NCBI GenBank assembly: GCA_022414725.1
Contig: CM039463.1
Location: 27,366,003 to 27,430,002 of the forward strand
Length of the DNA stretch: 64,000 nucleotides
Direction: 5' to 3'
Source: Microglena sp. YARC
Taxonomy: Eukaryota; Chlorophyta; Chlorophyceae; Chlamydomonadales; Chlamydomonadaceae
Shown here: in pieces, positions 1 to 10,765 of the stretch
Numbering within the stretch: the first letter of the stretch is position 1
Layout: each line of letters begins with the position of its first letter
Made by a program: the position numbers and the translations under genes
The notes under the pieces: generated by a model
The model's input: the letters and a program-made list of their open reading frames with translations, nothing else
Told to the model about the DNA's origin: nothing
The model's database searches: none

Positions 1-650
1 TGGTTGGAGGGATCCTTTATCCAGTTACTGGCAATATGGTTGGTTGGTTGGTTGGTTGGTTGGAGGGATCCTTTATCCAGTTACTGGCAATATGGTTGGT
101 TGGTTGGTTGGTTGGTTGGAGGGATCATTTATCCAGTTACTGGCAATATGGTCGGTTGGTTGGTAGGTTGGTTGGTTGGTTGGTTGGTTGGAGGGATCCT
201 TTATCCAGTTACTGGCAATATGGTTGGTTGGTTGGTTGGTTGGAGGGATCCTTTATCCAGTTACTGGCAATATGGTTGGTTGGTTGGTTGGTTGGTTGGA
301 GGGATCATTTATCCAGTTACTGGCAATACGGTTGGTTGGTTGGTTGGTTGGTTGGAGGGATCCTTTATCCAGTTACTGGCAATATGGTTGGTTGGTTGGT
401 TGGTTGGTTGGAGGGATCCTTTATCCAGTTACTGGCAATATGGTTGGTTGGTTGGAGGGATCATTTATCCAGTTACTGGCAATATGGTTGGTTGGTTGGT
501 TGGTTGGTTGGTTGGAGGGATCCTTTATCCAGTTACTGGCAATATGGTTGGTTGGTTGGTTGGTTGGTTGGAGGGATCATTTATCCAGTTACTGGCAATA
601 TGGTTGGTTGGTTGGTTGATTGGACGGATCATTTATCCAGTTACTGGCAG
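1..650. repeat. Minisatellite with TTGG runs
   Basis: About 12 units alternate a (GGTT)n stretch of variable length with a conserved core containing AGGGATC(C/A)TTTATCCAG and TTACTGGCAATATGG. The units are open in several frames, but the product would be low-complexity and no gene is inferred. The array is cut by the window edge. Confidence 0.95.
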
Positions 651-719
651 CAGCAGGGTTGGCAGAGATGAAGAGATTGGATCAAATATATTTTGACAAT
701 ACAGTTTTTAATGTTAACG

Positions 720-880
720 TTATGGCCGCAGACAGCGAGCAGCCTCAAAGGCTGGAGCCATGTAACCGAGTTCAAGTTCTACCCTGGGAAGTCACTACTT
801 GGCGATAGCTGAAGTCTAACTCGGGCCATGTTACTGCCAAAGACAGCAAGCAGCCTTCCAGTCTGGAGCCACAAATTTTG
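720..880 (+). repeat. Two copies of the dispersed GACAGCGAGCAGCC repeat
   Basis: Both copies carry GACAGC(G/A)AGCAGCC followed by a GCTGGAGCCATGTAACC-like end; the second keeps only the start. Related copies occur near 1240, 40640-40970, 41626-41690, 42196 and 52133, and an inverted one near 30165-30215. The stretch from 880 to 1030 has nothing else recognisable. Confidence 0.7.
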
Positions 881-1034
881 CCTCCCACTTTGGCCTCCCA
901 CTTTGGACCCACCATTCTGGGCCCAGACTGGCCCCCTATTTGGAGTCTGCTATAGCTAGGATTGTAACTACCAGCCTTTGGCCCTAAAAACGCAACCTCC
1001 AAAAGCTCTGACTTAGCACACACAAAACACTAAG

Positions 1035-1243
1035 GTAATGATAACGTCTGGTGGGGGCGTGGTGTTAAGGGAGCCCGTCGTACGCGGGTGGGGAGCGGTC
1101 TCCTACCTCAACTGGACAAGCTACTATCGCGGTTGACGACGACCTGCAACGCCAAGAGCGACCAAAGGGGGAGTCGACCCCCCCGACTCTTCATTCTTAT
1201 AGTGATTCAGTCTACCACTAGACCAATGTGTATCACCGAAAGA
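1035..1243 (-). mobile_element. tRNA-derived SINE, degenerate copy
   Basis: This has the same body as the better copies at 13.8, 36.2 and 44.9 kb: on the plus strand GATAACG(T/C)CTGGTGG, then CCCGTCGTACGCGGG, CTCAACTGGACAAGCTA and a tRNA-like end with TCTACCACTAGACCAATG. The B-box region is damaged (GGGGGAGTCGACCCCCCC). No clear target-site duplication is visible, so this is an old copy. Confidence 0.8.
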
Positions 1244-1399
1244 GGCTGTCTGGAGCCATGTAACCAGTTGTAAGGTGAATACTTGGTGGCGCTGGTTTGT
1301 ACAAGGGGTCACACTCCGTGGGCTGAAATTTCTTTTTAACTTATTTTTAAAAATAAGTGAAAGTTCAAGTATGGTGTGTAATGTGTGTAACAACAGGAA

Positions 1400-1600
1400 T
1401 CACTCTGCTTGGCTTGGTTGCATGTCAGGGATTGTTTTTGGTTTAGCTTGGTTGCATGTCAGGGATTGTTTTTGGTTTGGCTTGGTTGCATGTCAGGGAT
1501 TGTTTTTGGTTTGGCTTGGTTGCATGTCAGGGATTGTTTTTGGTTTGGCTTGGTTGCATGTCAGGGATTGCTTTTGGTTTGGCTTGGTTGCATATGAGGG
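1400..1600. repeat. 34-bp minisatellite built on a MITE end
   Basis: Five to six units of 34 bp contain CATGTCAGGGATTG followed by TTTTTGGTTTGGCTTGG. CAGGGATTGTTTTT is also the left terminal sequence of the MITE that begins at the end of this array, so the unit appears to contain MITE end plus flank. Confidence 0.85.
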
Positions 1601-1808
1601 ATTGTTTTTTCAAATCAGAAAGTTTTCTTCTTCTTCTAGCTTCATGGTTTTAGGACTCCTTCAGGGACAGCGGTTTATAGCTTTTATATCTTTTTAGTGC
1701 CATTTAGGGCAAAAATACAACTTATTTTAAAATCTTTGTATAGCGATAATTGGGACCAAAACGGGGTTAAAAGTAGTGATTATTATATATAGCGGGAAAC
1801 AATCCCTG
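1596..1808 (+). mobile_element. MITE, CAGGGATTG family (hAT-like)
   Basis: The left end GAGGGATTGTTTTTTC is inverted at the right as GGGAAACAATCCCTG. The interior shares a block starting TTCTAGCTTCATGGTTTTAG and a TATAGCGATAATTG block with copies at 10186-10416, 18.0-19.25 kb, 22.6 kb and 37.75 kb. CAGGG-type ends suggest hAT, but the flanks do not give a convincing 8-bp duplication. Confidence 0.7.
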
Positions 1809-1849
1809 TAGCACAAGCACTGCTCACCTCACTATTCTTCGCTCAACAA

Positions 1850-4800
1850 AATATGTTGCATACAAACTATATGAAACAAAATATAATGCATACAAACTAT
1901 ATGAAACAAAATATAATGCATACAAACTATATGAAACAAAATATAATGCATACAAACTATATGAAACAAAATATAATGCATACAAACTATATGAAACAAA
2001 ATATAATGCATACAAACTATATGAAACAAAATATAATGCATACAAACTATATGAAACAAAATATAATACATACAAACTATATGAAACAAAATATAATGCA
2101 TACAAACTATATGAAACAAAATATAATGCATACAAACTATATGAAACAAAATATAATGCATACAAACTATATGAAACAAAATATAATGCATACAAACTAT
2201 ATGAAACAAAATATAATGCATACAAACTATATGAAACAAAATATAATGCATACAAACTATATGAAACAAAATATAATGCATACAAACTATACGAATCAAA
2301 ATATAATGCATACAAACTATTTGAAACAAAATATAATGCATATAAACTATATGAAACAAAATATAATGCATACAAACTATATGAAACAAAATATAATGCA
2401 TACAAACTATATGAAACAAAATATAATGCATACAAACTATATGAAACAAAATTTAATGCATACAAACTATATGAAACAAAATATAATGCATACATACTAT
2501 ATGAAACAATATATAATGCATACAAACTATATGAAACAAAATACAATGCATACAAACTGTATGTAACAAAATATAATGCATACAAACTGTATGAAACAAA
2601 ATATGATACATACAAACTGTATGAAACAAAATATGTTGCATACAAACTAAATGAAACAAAATATGTTGCATACAAACTATATATAATGCATACAAACTAT
2701 ATGAAACAAAATATAATGCATACAAACTATATGAAACAAAATATAATGCATACAAACTATATGAAACAAAATATAATGCATACAAACTATATGAAACAAA
2801 ATATAATGCATACAAACTATATGAAACAAAATATAATGCATACAAACTATATGAAACAAAATATAATGCATACAAACTATATGAAACAAAATATAATGCA
2901 TACAAACTATATGAAACAAAATATAATGCATACAAAACTATATGAAACAAAATATAATGCATACAAACTATATGAAACAAAATATAATGCATACAAACTA
3001 TATGAAACAAAATATAATGCATACAAACTATATGAAACAAAATATAATGCATACAAACTATATGAAACAAAATATAATGCATACAAACTATATGAAACAA
3101 AATATAATGCATACAAACTATATGAAACAAAATATAATGCATACAAACTATATGAAACAAAATATAATGCATACAAACTATATGAAACAAAATATAATGC
3201 ATACAAACTATATGAAACAAAATATAATGCATACAAACTATATGAAACAAAATATAATGCATACAACTATATGAAACAAAATATAATGCATACAAACTAT
3301 ATGAAACAAAATATAATGCATACAAACTATATGAAACAAAATATAATGCATACAAACTATATGAAACAAAATATAATGCATACAAACTATATGAAACAAA
3401 ATATAATGCATACAAACTATATGAAACAAATATAATGCATACAAACTATATGAAACAAAATATAATGCATACAAACTATATGAAACAAAATATAATGCAT
3501 ACAAACTATATGAAACAAAATATAATGCATACAAACTATATGAAACAAAATATAATGCATACAAACTATATGAAACAAAATATAATGCATACAAACTATA
3601 TGAAACAAAATATAATGCATACAAACTATATGAAAACAAAATATAATGCATACAAACTATATGAAACAAAATATAATGAAACAAAATATAATGCATACAA
3701 ACTATATGAAACAAAATATAATGCATACAAAATATATATGAAACAAAATATAATGCATACAAACTATATGAAACAAAATATAATGCATACAAACTATATG
3801 AAACAAAATATAATGCATACAAACTATATGAAACAAAATATAATGCATACAAACTATATGAAACAAAATATAATGCATACAAACTATATGAAACAAAATA
3901 TAATGCATACAAACTATATGAAACAAAATATAATGCATACAAACTATATGAAACAAAATATAATGCATACAAACTATATGAAACAAAATATAATGCATAC
4001 AAACTATATGAAACAAAATATAATGCATACAAACTATATGAAACAAAATATAATGCATACAAACTATATGAAACAAAATATAATGCATACAAACTATATG
4101 AAACAAAATATAATGCATACAAACTATATGAAACAAAATATAATGCATACAAACTATATGAAACAAAATATAATGCATACAAACTATATGAAACAAAATA
4201 TAATGCATACAAACTATATGAAACAAAATATAATGCATACAAACTATATGAAAACAAAATATAATGCATACAAACTATATGAAACAAAATATAATGCATA
4301 CAAACTATATGAAACAAAATATAATGCATACAAACTATATGAAACAAAATATAATGCATACAAACTATATGAAACAAAATATAATGCATACAAACTATAT
4401 GAAACAAAATATAATGCATACAAACTATATGAAACAAAATATAATGCATACAAACTATATGAAACAAAATATAATGCATACAAACTATATGAAACAAAAT
4501 ATAATGCATACAAACTATATGAAACAAAATATAATGCATACAAACTATATGAAACAAAATATAATGCATACAAACTATATGAAACAAAATATAATGCATA
4601 CAAACTATATGAAACAAAATATAATGCATACAAACTATATGAAACAAAATATAATGCATACAAACTATATGAAACAAAATATAATGCATACAAACTATAT
4701 GAAACAAAATATAATGCATACAAACTATATGAAACAAAATATAATGCATACAAACTATATGAAACAAAATATAATGCATACAAACTATATGAAACAAAAT

Positions 4801-6365
4801 ATAATGCATACAAACTATATGAAACAAAATATAATGCATACAAACTATATGAAACAAAATATAATGCATACAAACTATATGAAACAAAATATAATGCATA
4901 CAAACTATATGAAACAAAATATAATGCATACAAACTATATGAAACAAATATAATGCATACAAACTATATGAAACAAAATATAATGCATACAAACTATATG
5001 AAACAAAATATAATGCATACAAACTATATGAAACAAAATATAATGCATACAAACTATATGAAACAAAATATAATGCATACAAACTATATGAAACAAAATA
5101 TAATGCATACAAACTATATGAAACAAAATATAATGCATACAAACTATATGAAACAAAATATAATGCATACAAACTATATGAAACAAAATATAATGCATAC
5201 AAACTATATGAAACAAAATATAATGCATACAAACTATATGAAACAAAATATAATGCATACAAACTATATGAAACAAAATATAATGCATACAAACTATATG
5301 AAACAAAATATAATGCATACAAACTATATGAAACAAAATATAATGCATACAAACTATATGAAACAAAATATAATGCATACAAACTATATGAAACAAAATA
5401 TAATGCATACAAACTATATGAAACAAAATATAATGCATACAAACTATATGAAACAAAATATAATGCATACAAACTATATGAAACAAAATATAATGCATAC
5501 AAACTATATGAAACAAAATATAATGCATACAAACTATATGAAACAAAATATAATGCATACAAACTATATGAAACAAAATATAATGCATACAAACTATATG
5601 AAACAAAATATAATGCATACAAACTATATGAAACAAAAATATAATGCATACAAACTATATGAAACAAAATATAATGCATACAAACTATATGAAACAAAAT
5701 ATAATGCATACAAACTATATGAAACAAAATATAATGCATACAAACTATATGAAACAAAATATAATGCATACAAACTATATGAAACAAAATATAATGCATA
5801 CAAACTATATGAAACAAAATATAATGCATACAAACTATATGAAACAAAATATAATGCATACAAACTATATGAAACAAAATATAATGCATACAAACTATAT
5901 GAAACAAAAATATAATGCATACAAACTATATGAAACAAAATATAATGCATACAAACTATATGAAACAAAATATAATGCATACAAACTATATGAAACAAAA
6001 TATAATGCATACAAACTATATGAAACAAAATAGAATGCATACAAACTATGTGAAACAAAATATAATGCATACAAACTATGTGAAACAAAATATAATGCAT
6101 ACAAACTATATGAAACAAAATATAATGCATACAAACTATATGAAACAAAATATAATGCATACAAACTATATGAAACAAAATATAATGCATACAAACTATA
6201 TGAAACAAAATATAATGCATACAAACTATATGAAACAAAATATAATGCATACAAGCTATATGAAACAAAATATAATGCATACAAATTATATGAAACAAAA
6301 TATAATGCATACAAACTATATGAAACAAAATATAATGCATACAAACTATATGAAACAAAATATAG
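1850..6365. repeat. 30-bp satellite array, about 150 copies
   Basis: The unit is TGCATACAAACTATATGAAA followed by CAAAATATAA. Units from about 2700 to 6030 are almost identical apart from a few single-base gains or losses in A runs (for example near 2936, 3265, 3429, 3630, 4252, 4948, 5636 and 5908) and two small rearrangements near 3670-3735. Units near both ends (2280-2690 and 6030-6300) carry substitutions. Because 30 is a multiple of three, every frame is open; none is a gene. Confidence 0.98.
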
Positions 6366-6983
6366 TACGCCTATGCATAATATAATGAGCTCAATATAAT
6401 AAATATACTATAATGTATTACAATACAATGCAAACAAACAAAACATAATGCGCATAAAATAATCAGTATACTTCCATATAATGCAAACAAACAAAATATA
6501 GTGCACATAACATAATCAATATAATATCATATTATATCAAATCGTATTATATCATATCATATCATATAATGCAAAGTAACACAATATAATGCGCATGATA
6601 TAATCAATCTAATCTAATCTAATATAATCTAATATAATGCAAACAAGCAAAATACAATAAACATAATATGATCATTATAACATAATATGATGCAAACATA
6701 CAAGATATAATGCGCAAAATATAATCAATATAATAAAATACAATATAATATAGAATAATGTAATGCAAACGAACAAAATGTAATGCGCATAATAAAATAT
6801 AATATGATATGATATAATATAATATAATATAATATAATATAATATAATATAATATAATATTATACAATATAATATAATATAATATAATATAATATCATAT
6901 ATAATATAATATAATATAATATAATATAATATAATATAATATAATATAATATAATATATAATATAATATTATATAATATAATA
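6366..6983. repeat. AT-rich repeats and ATAAT microsatellite
   Basis: Degenerate blocks of the type AATGCAAACAAACAAAATAT pass into a long (TAATA)n tract from about 6795. The LINE fragment that follows is inserted in this tract. Confidence 0.9.
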
Positions 6984-7775
6984 TCTGCACAGGAGCCCTG
7001 GGATCCCGCAGAATGATCATGGACGCTGGCAAGGAAGAGGACCTCCCCAGAGGGGTCCTGGGCAAGCGTCTCCCTGACTGGCTACGCCCCCCCACTATTA
7101 CTGTAGAGGACTGGCTGAGAATGAGACCTGATCTTGCTGTCCTACCGGGCATAGACTCTCCTACCATTATGGCTGATAAAGAACTCTGGATTTTTGAGCT
7201 TGGATACTGCTTTGATACCAACCATGCTACTAAGTTCATCATTAAACACGCCCAGCATGTTGAGTTAGTCAATGGCCTTAGATCGGCTGGATACCTCGTT
7301 CACTACGAAGTTATCACCATTGGAACTACTGGTACTATCCCAACCTCTTTTTTGACTTCTATGACCACACTTGGACTTCAGAGACCTTGTGCCCTTACAC
7401 TAGCGGACAAAGTCCACTCCCACACCATCACTAGCTTTCAGAGTATTTTACAGTGTAGACGTTTTATGGAAGCACACCCCGGGTCGATACCCGGGGACTA
7501 GCACACAGACCGTGCCCCCCCTCAGTTTCTGTCTTGCCAGCTGCATTGTGTTGGTGCTTCCTAACCGGGGTGAAACCCCCCCGTATTAAGTTGCAACTGG
7601 CATAATGTGGCCACGGTGCCTGACGGCGTCAGGCATCGGTGGTGATTATTTTTGAATGAGGTGGCCCTACGGTGACTATAGCTAGCTCCGGCTTACGCTG
7701 TGGTGTCCTTAACTTCACGTCCTGAGTAAACGGTATTACACGGATGTAACAATTTCAATTTCAATTTCAATTTAA
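6984..7775 (+). mobile_element. 5'-truncated Dualen-like LINE, 3' end only
   Basis: Homology to the large element at 52.6-61.4 kb starts abruptly at ATCTGCAC, inside the ATAAT tract, and covers the end of the ORF plus a 3' UTR. The 3' end carries CGGATGTAACAATTTC and a short (AATTTC)n tail, after which AT-rich target sequence resumes (AATATAAT on both sides, compatible with a duplication). Truncation at the 5' end and a simple-repeat tail are typical of target-primed reverse transcription. Confidence 0.85.
7013..7501 (+). CDS. LINE ORF C-terminus: restriction-like endonuclease domain (partial)
   Basis: This is the C-terminal 162 residues of a retrotransposon polyprotein, kept open up to the stop at 7499. 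Visible landmarks are GKRLPDWLRPP, then MRPDLAVLPG (R38-P39-D40 from this ATG) and IFELGYCFD with Glu62. An R-P-D followed about 22 residues later by a Glu is the arrangement of the restriction-like (PD-(D/E)XK type) endonuclease found at the C-terminus of early-branching LINEs; I infer that function and have not tested it. In its autonomous parent it would nick target DNA. The reading continues upstream to about 6984 and then runs into the microsatellite, so the first ATG is not a real start. This copy keeps the catalytic segment better than the large element at 60.4 kb does. Confidence 0.75.
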   Translation: MIMDAGKEEDLPRGVLGKRLPDWLRPPTITVEDWLRMRPDLAVLPGIDSPTIMADKELWIFELGYCFDTNHATKFIIKHAQHVELVNGLRSAGYLVHYEVITIGTTGTIPTSFLTSMTTLGLQRPCALTLADKVHSHTITSFQSILQCRRFMEAHPGSIPGD

Positions 7776-8590
7776 TATAATCTATATAGATAAAGAAATC
7801 ATGGTCGTGGTCGTGGTGGTGTCATCGCGTAACCGACTTAACCGACTTCCCGCCCAGCCAATTCCCGCTCAGCCAATTCACGCTTTTAATCCCTCCTGCT
7901 TCAACTTTTGCCTGATTGGCCTCCTGCGAATACTGCCTTATGCAACCATTGCCTCCTGCGTATTATACCCGTTGCGCATCCCGCCCGATTTCTCCTTTTC
8001 CCGCCTGAGTTCATCCACCTGATTTCGGTAGCGCTACAATTCGTCTTCCTACAAGCTTTTCCACCTGCATCTCTGCAAGACCTTTCCCTTGCGTCAAGAG
8101 ACCTGTCGCTGCGCACAACAAGAGGTGACGTGGTGAGTCAGCGGACCTGTCAGAAATGTCCGAATCGCATCCATCCCATGTCACAAACTTGACTGCAATT
8201 CTTCCCACTGTATTGAGAAACATGTCGCTCCGCATTGTGCCATAGCAATTACGCATCAAAGTTGACCGAATGAAAAATCTCGCTGAGCATTCTCGCCCTA
8301 ACTTGACTGAACATCTAAAATCAGCAACTGGACTGCAACTTCTTCCCACTGCAACGAGAAATATGTCGTCGCTGTGAATTGTGTTATAGCGAGCACGCGG
8401 CAAAGTTGAATGGATGCACCTAGCGATGTTTCAAAGTCTCAGATCGAGTTGACTTCGGGAGCAGTTGCGGTGAACAGGATTGTTCTTCGGCCGAACTGAA
8501 TACATGCTCGCTAAGAAGAAGCTTTATTTATGTACAGTTGCGATTGCGCAGGTTCAGCTTTTTCAGTGGGGTCGACTATCGATCACAGCT
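7776..8590. repeat. Unassigned sequence with dispersed repeat
   Basis: No gene is supported. Segments such as CTTCCCACTG(C/T)A(A/T)(C/T)GAGAAA and GCGAGCACGCGGCAAAGTTGAATG occur twice here (8190-8280 and 8330-8420) and again in diverged form at 22930-23110, so this is part of a dispersed repeat family. Confidence 0.5.
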
Positions 8591-8613
8591 GAGGTGGCAG
8601 GGAAGCAGGTCCG

Positions 8614-8733
8614 ATGCTTTTAGCGGAGTCGGATGATGCGCAAACGTTGTCGATGCTCTTCGTCCCGTATGCCTTTCAGCTATGGCAAAGCCCACAGCTG
8701 AAGTGGAGGGAGGCAGATACGGAGTATGTGTGT
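8614..8733 (+). CDS. Possible exon, unidentified
   Basis: A short frame reads MLLAESDDAQTLSMLFVP and continues through WQSPQLKWREADTEY. Its composition differs from the surrounding repeats. It is preceded by AG at 8608 and followed by GTGTGTGC at the end of the coding-like stretch. No partner exon was found and the product is not recognised, so the call is weak. Confidence 0.25.
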
Positions 8734-9240
8734 GCTGGTGGGTGCGTGTATGAGGGAGGGAGGGGAGTGGGGAGAGGGTGGGGGCTGGTGGGATGGCTGT
8801 GGTGGGGGAAGGGAATAAGGGATGGAGTCAGGAAATATGTCAGGAACAGTAAGGGAGTATGTCTGTGGGTGGGGTGGGGTGGGGTGAGGGGAAGATAACT
8901 GGGGGGGGGGGGGGGGGGGGGGGGGGGATAAAAGGGATATGCGTCCGTCAATGTTTGAAGTTGCATGCACTGCAGAGGAAACCTCTTTGCAACCCAGCCC
9001 AAAACAGGTGTGGCCAACGGAGGGGAGGGGGAGGGGGCGGTTAATGGTTTGGTGTGGTGGTGTGTGAATGAGGGGGGGTTTCAAGTGTAAACCATTATGT
9101 AACCAGCCCCAAATAGGTGTGGCCAAAGGCCAAACGGGCACCGTACTATGATTGGGTGGGGGGGTCTTGAGAGTGAGAGTAGGTGTGTGTAGGTGTGAGA
9201 GTAGGTGAGAGTAGGTGTGGCCACCGGCCACACGGGCTAC
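8734..9240. repeat. G-rich low-complexity tract with GTGTGGCC repeats
   Basis: GGGTGGGG-type sequence includes one uninterrupted run of about 30 G near 8900-8927. Three diverged copies of a segment with CCAGCCC(A)AAA(A/T)AGGTGTGGCC lie near 8995, 9110 and 9220. No gene is seen. Confidence 0.8.
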
Positions 9241-9390
9241 CGTACTAGTATAATATAATATAATATAACATAACATAATATAATATAATATAATATATAT
9301 CATATCATATCATGCTAACCAACTAATAGAATGTGCATAAGGTGATACATATAATATAATGCAAACACACAAAATAGAATGCCCATGTGC
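9241..9390. repeat. ATAAT microsatellite with GCAAACACACAAAAT blocks
   Basis: This is the same type of AT-rich repeat as at 6366-6983, in a shorter copy. Confidence 0.8.
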
Positions 9391-9394
9391 TTGT

Positions 9395-9495
9395 TCCTCA
9401 CCCACCAGGCCCAGGCCCCATTTGGGGGTTGGCCCCAGCGCAAGCGAACGGGCTCGCCCCCTCAACCTCACGCCTCGTCATAAGGCTGGGGCATG
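9395..9495 (+). repeat. Dispersed CCCCCTCAACCTCACGCC repeat
   Basis: The core is GGCCCCAG(C/T)GCAAGC(G/A)AA followed by CGGGC..GCCCCCTCAACCTC and a small hairpin of the form ACGCCT-loop-AGGCGT. Other copies lie at about 23205-23275, 23605-23690, 34420-34500 and 40060-40145, most followed by a TTATTTATT tail. The class is not certain; a short retroelement 3' end is one possibility. Confidence 0.6.
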
Positions 9496-9539
9496 AATGG
9501 TAGTGACGGCAAATAATGAAATCACTGTCAAACAAGTCC

Positions 9540-9760
9540 TAGGCAGCGCCGCATGCGCCGCGGAAAATCGGCTGAGAGTGTTATCGGAGCGACAGGTGGC
9601 AACGGAATCAAGCGGACCGAAGCCAGTTAGTTATAAGACAGTTGGCTGACGTGTCAGGCTTTGTCTCAGTCGCACAAAAAAACGGTGTGAGGAACACTGG
9701 TGACACTGGGGGTTCCCGCCCCCCAGAAGGGGAGGCTCCGCCAAAAATAGTGCAATTGAT
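9540..9760 (+). repeat. Dispersed repeat, shared with 45655-45865
   Basis: Shared landmarks in order are GGTGGCAACG, GACCGAAGCCAGTTAGTTAT, GACAGTTGGCTGACGTGTCA and a CTGGGGG...CCCCCAGAAGGGG block followed by CCGCCAAAA. The CTGGGGG block alone recurs at 10030-10085 and, inverted, near 26625-26660. Confidence 0.75.
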
Positions 9761-9783
9761 AAATCTACATCGCCCTCTCTCTA

Positions 9784-9992
9784 GGTAATGATAACGCCTG
9801 GTGGAGCGTGGTATTAAGGGAACCCGTCGTACGCGGGTAGAGAGAGGTCTTCTGCCTCAACTGGACAAGCTACCATCCCGGTTGACAACGACCTGCAACG
9901 CCAAGAGCGACTGAAGGGGGAATAGAACCCCCGACTCTTCATCCTCAAAGCGATTTGGTGTACCACTAGACCATTGTATATCACTGAAATCA
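9784..9992 (-). mobile_element. tRNA-derived SINE
   Basis: This is a full-length copy. The tRNA-like end is at the right (TCTACCACTAGACCATTG on the plus strand is the A-box region in reverse), and the B-box region reads GGGGGAATAGAACCCCC, one base off GGTTCGATTCC. No clear target duplication is seen; it sits inside the dispersed repeat that precedes it. Confidence 0.85.
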
Positions 9993-10010
9993 AACATAGT
10001 GCATTTGATA

Positions 10011-10177
10011 CAGTGATTTGTTTTTCTGGTGACACTGGGGGCTCCCGCCCCCCAGAAGGGGAGACTCCGCCAAAAATAGTGCATTTGATACTGGGGGGCC
10101 CTCAGGAAGTTGCTTGTGTACCGCATGCCGGAATCGGGGCCGGAAGGGATCGTAAGACCCGGAACCATGGAAACCCT
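10011..10177 (+). mobile_element. MITE-like insertion, CAGTGATTTG end
   Basis: It starts CAGTGATTTGTTTTTC and ends GGAAACCCTG, so the ends are roughly inverted. It is preceded by ATTTGATA and followed by GTTTGATA, an imperfect 8-bp duplication. Its interior includes a copy of the CTGGGGG...CCCCCAGAAGGGG block. Confidence 0.5.
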
Positions 10178-10185
10178 GTTTGATA

Positions 10186-10416
10186 CAGTGATTTGTTTTC
10201 CAAAGCTGCAAGTGGGTTTTTCCTAGCTTTATGGTTTTAGGCCTCCCCCAGGAACAGCGTTTTAGTGCTTTCTGTAGCTTTTTATAGCTATTTGTAGCTT
10301 TTTGGATGCATTTAGGGCAACAAAAAAACTTTTTTTTTACTTTTTTTATAGCGATAATTTTGCCAAAACGGGGTCAAAACTAGCGATCGCTATATAGAGC
10401 GGAAAACAAATCCCTG
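10186..10416 (+). mobile_element. MITE, CAGGGATTTG family (hAT-like)
   Basis: The terminal inverted repeats are CAGTGATTTGTTTTCC and GGAAAACAAATCCCTG (15 of 16 match). The flanks are GTTTGATA (10178-10185) and ATTTGATC (10417-10424), 6 of 8 alike. The 8-bp size and CAG(G/T)G ends fit hAT-type elements. Confidence 0.8.
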
Positions 10417-10468
10417 ATTTGATCAATATACATCGCCCTCTCTCTATACATACGGTACTATGTAATGT

Positions 10469-10474
10469 TTTATT
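10469..10474 (-). promoter_or_regulatory. AATAAA motif after the stop codon
   Basis: AATAAA on the minus strand lies 6 bases beyond the stop of the large gene. It could act in polyadenylation. Many green algae use TGTAA instead, so this is only a candidate. Confidence 0.3.
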
Positions 10475-10480
10475 TGTTCC

Positions 10481-10765
10481 TCACCCGCACTGTACAATGG
10501 GTTCCCTGGGGAACACATCGATGATCAGCAGTTGTAGACAGCCCCTGGCGTCTGTAGGCACGCTGTTCTCCTGGCCCCCTACAATTGGCGTCCCCCCCCT
10601 GAACCCATGAGTCACGTAGTCGTTGAGCTCAAACGCGAATGCCTGTACGAGATCGATGTCTAAGCAGTCCATTGTGTCCAGCGCAAGCCCATAGCTGGCC
10701 TGCTCCTGGCGGGCGTCTTGTGTGTGCTTGGCAACCTCGTTAGAGATGTCATGCTTGGGGCAGAC
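10481..10765 (-). CDS. Large gene, terminal exon
   Basis: The acceptor is CTCCTCACCCTTGCAG and the reading begins VCPKHDISNEVAKHTQDARQ, ending PREPIVQCG and a TGA stop at 10481-10483 (94 residues). The segment LVQAFAFELNDYVTHGF followed by GCLQLLIIDVFP looks like the C-terminal half of an aspartyl/asparaginyl hydroxylase fold, where a FELNN-x-V-x-H stretch supplies the distal iron-binding His and a VHLLVDV strand follows. The phase (0) fits the donor of the exon at 14637-14798, giving RGLW-VCPKHD across the junction. The function as an active enzyme is not shown. Confidence 0.85.
   Translation of the reverse strand, partial: VCPKHDISNEVAKHTQDARQEQASYGLALDTMDCLDIDLVQAFAFELNDYVTHGFRGGTPIVGGQENSVPTDARGCLQLLIIDVFPREPIVQCG

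Noticed and set aside
1850..6365. Regular 30-bp repeats as a possible CRISPR array
   Set aside because: Units are directly adjacent with no unique spacers, and the context is eukaryotic.
1824..6385. Open frames of up to 889 codons on both strands
   Set aside because: They arise because the 30-bp unit has no stop in any frame; sequence and its complement are equally open, and the products are simple repeats.
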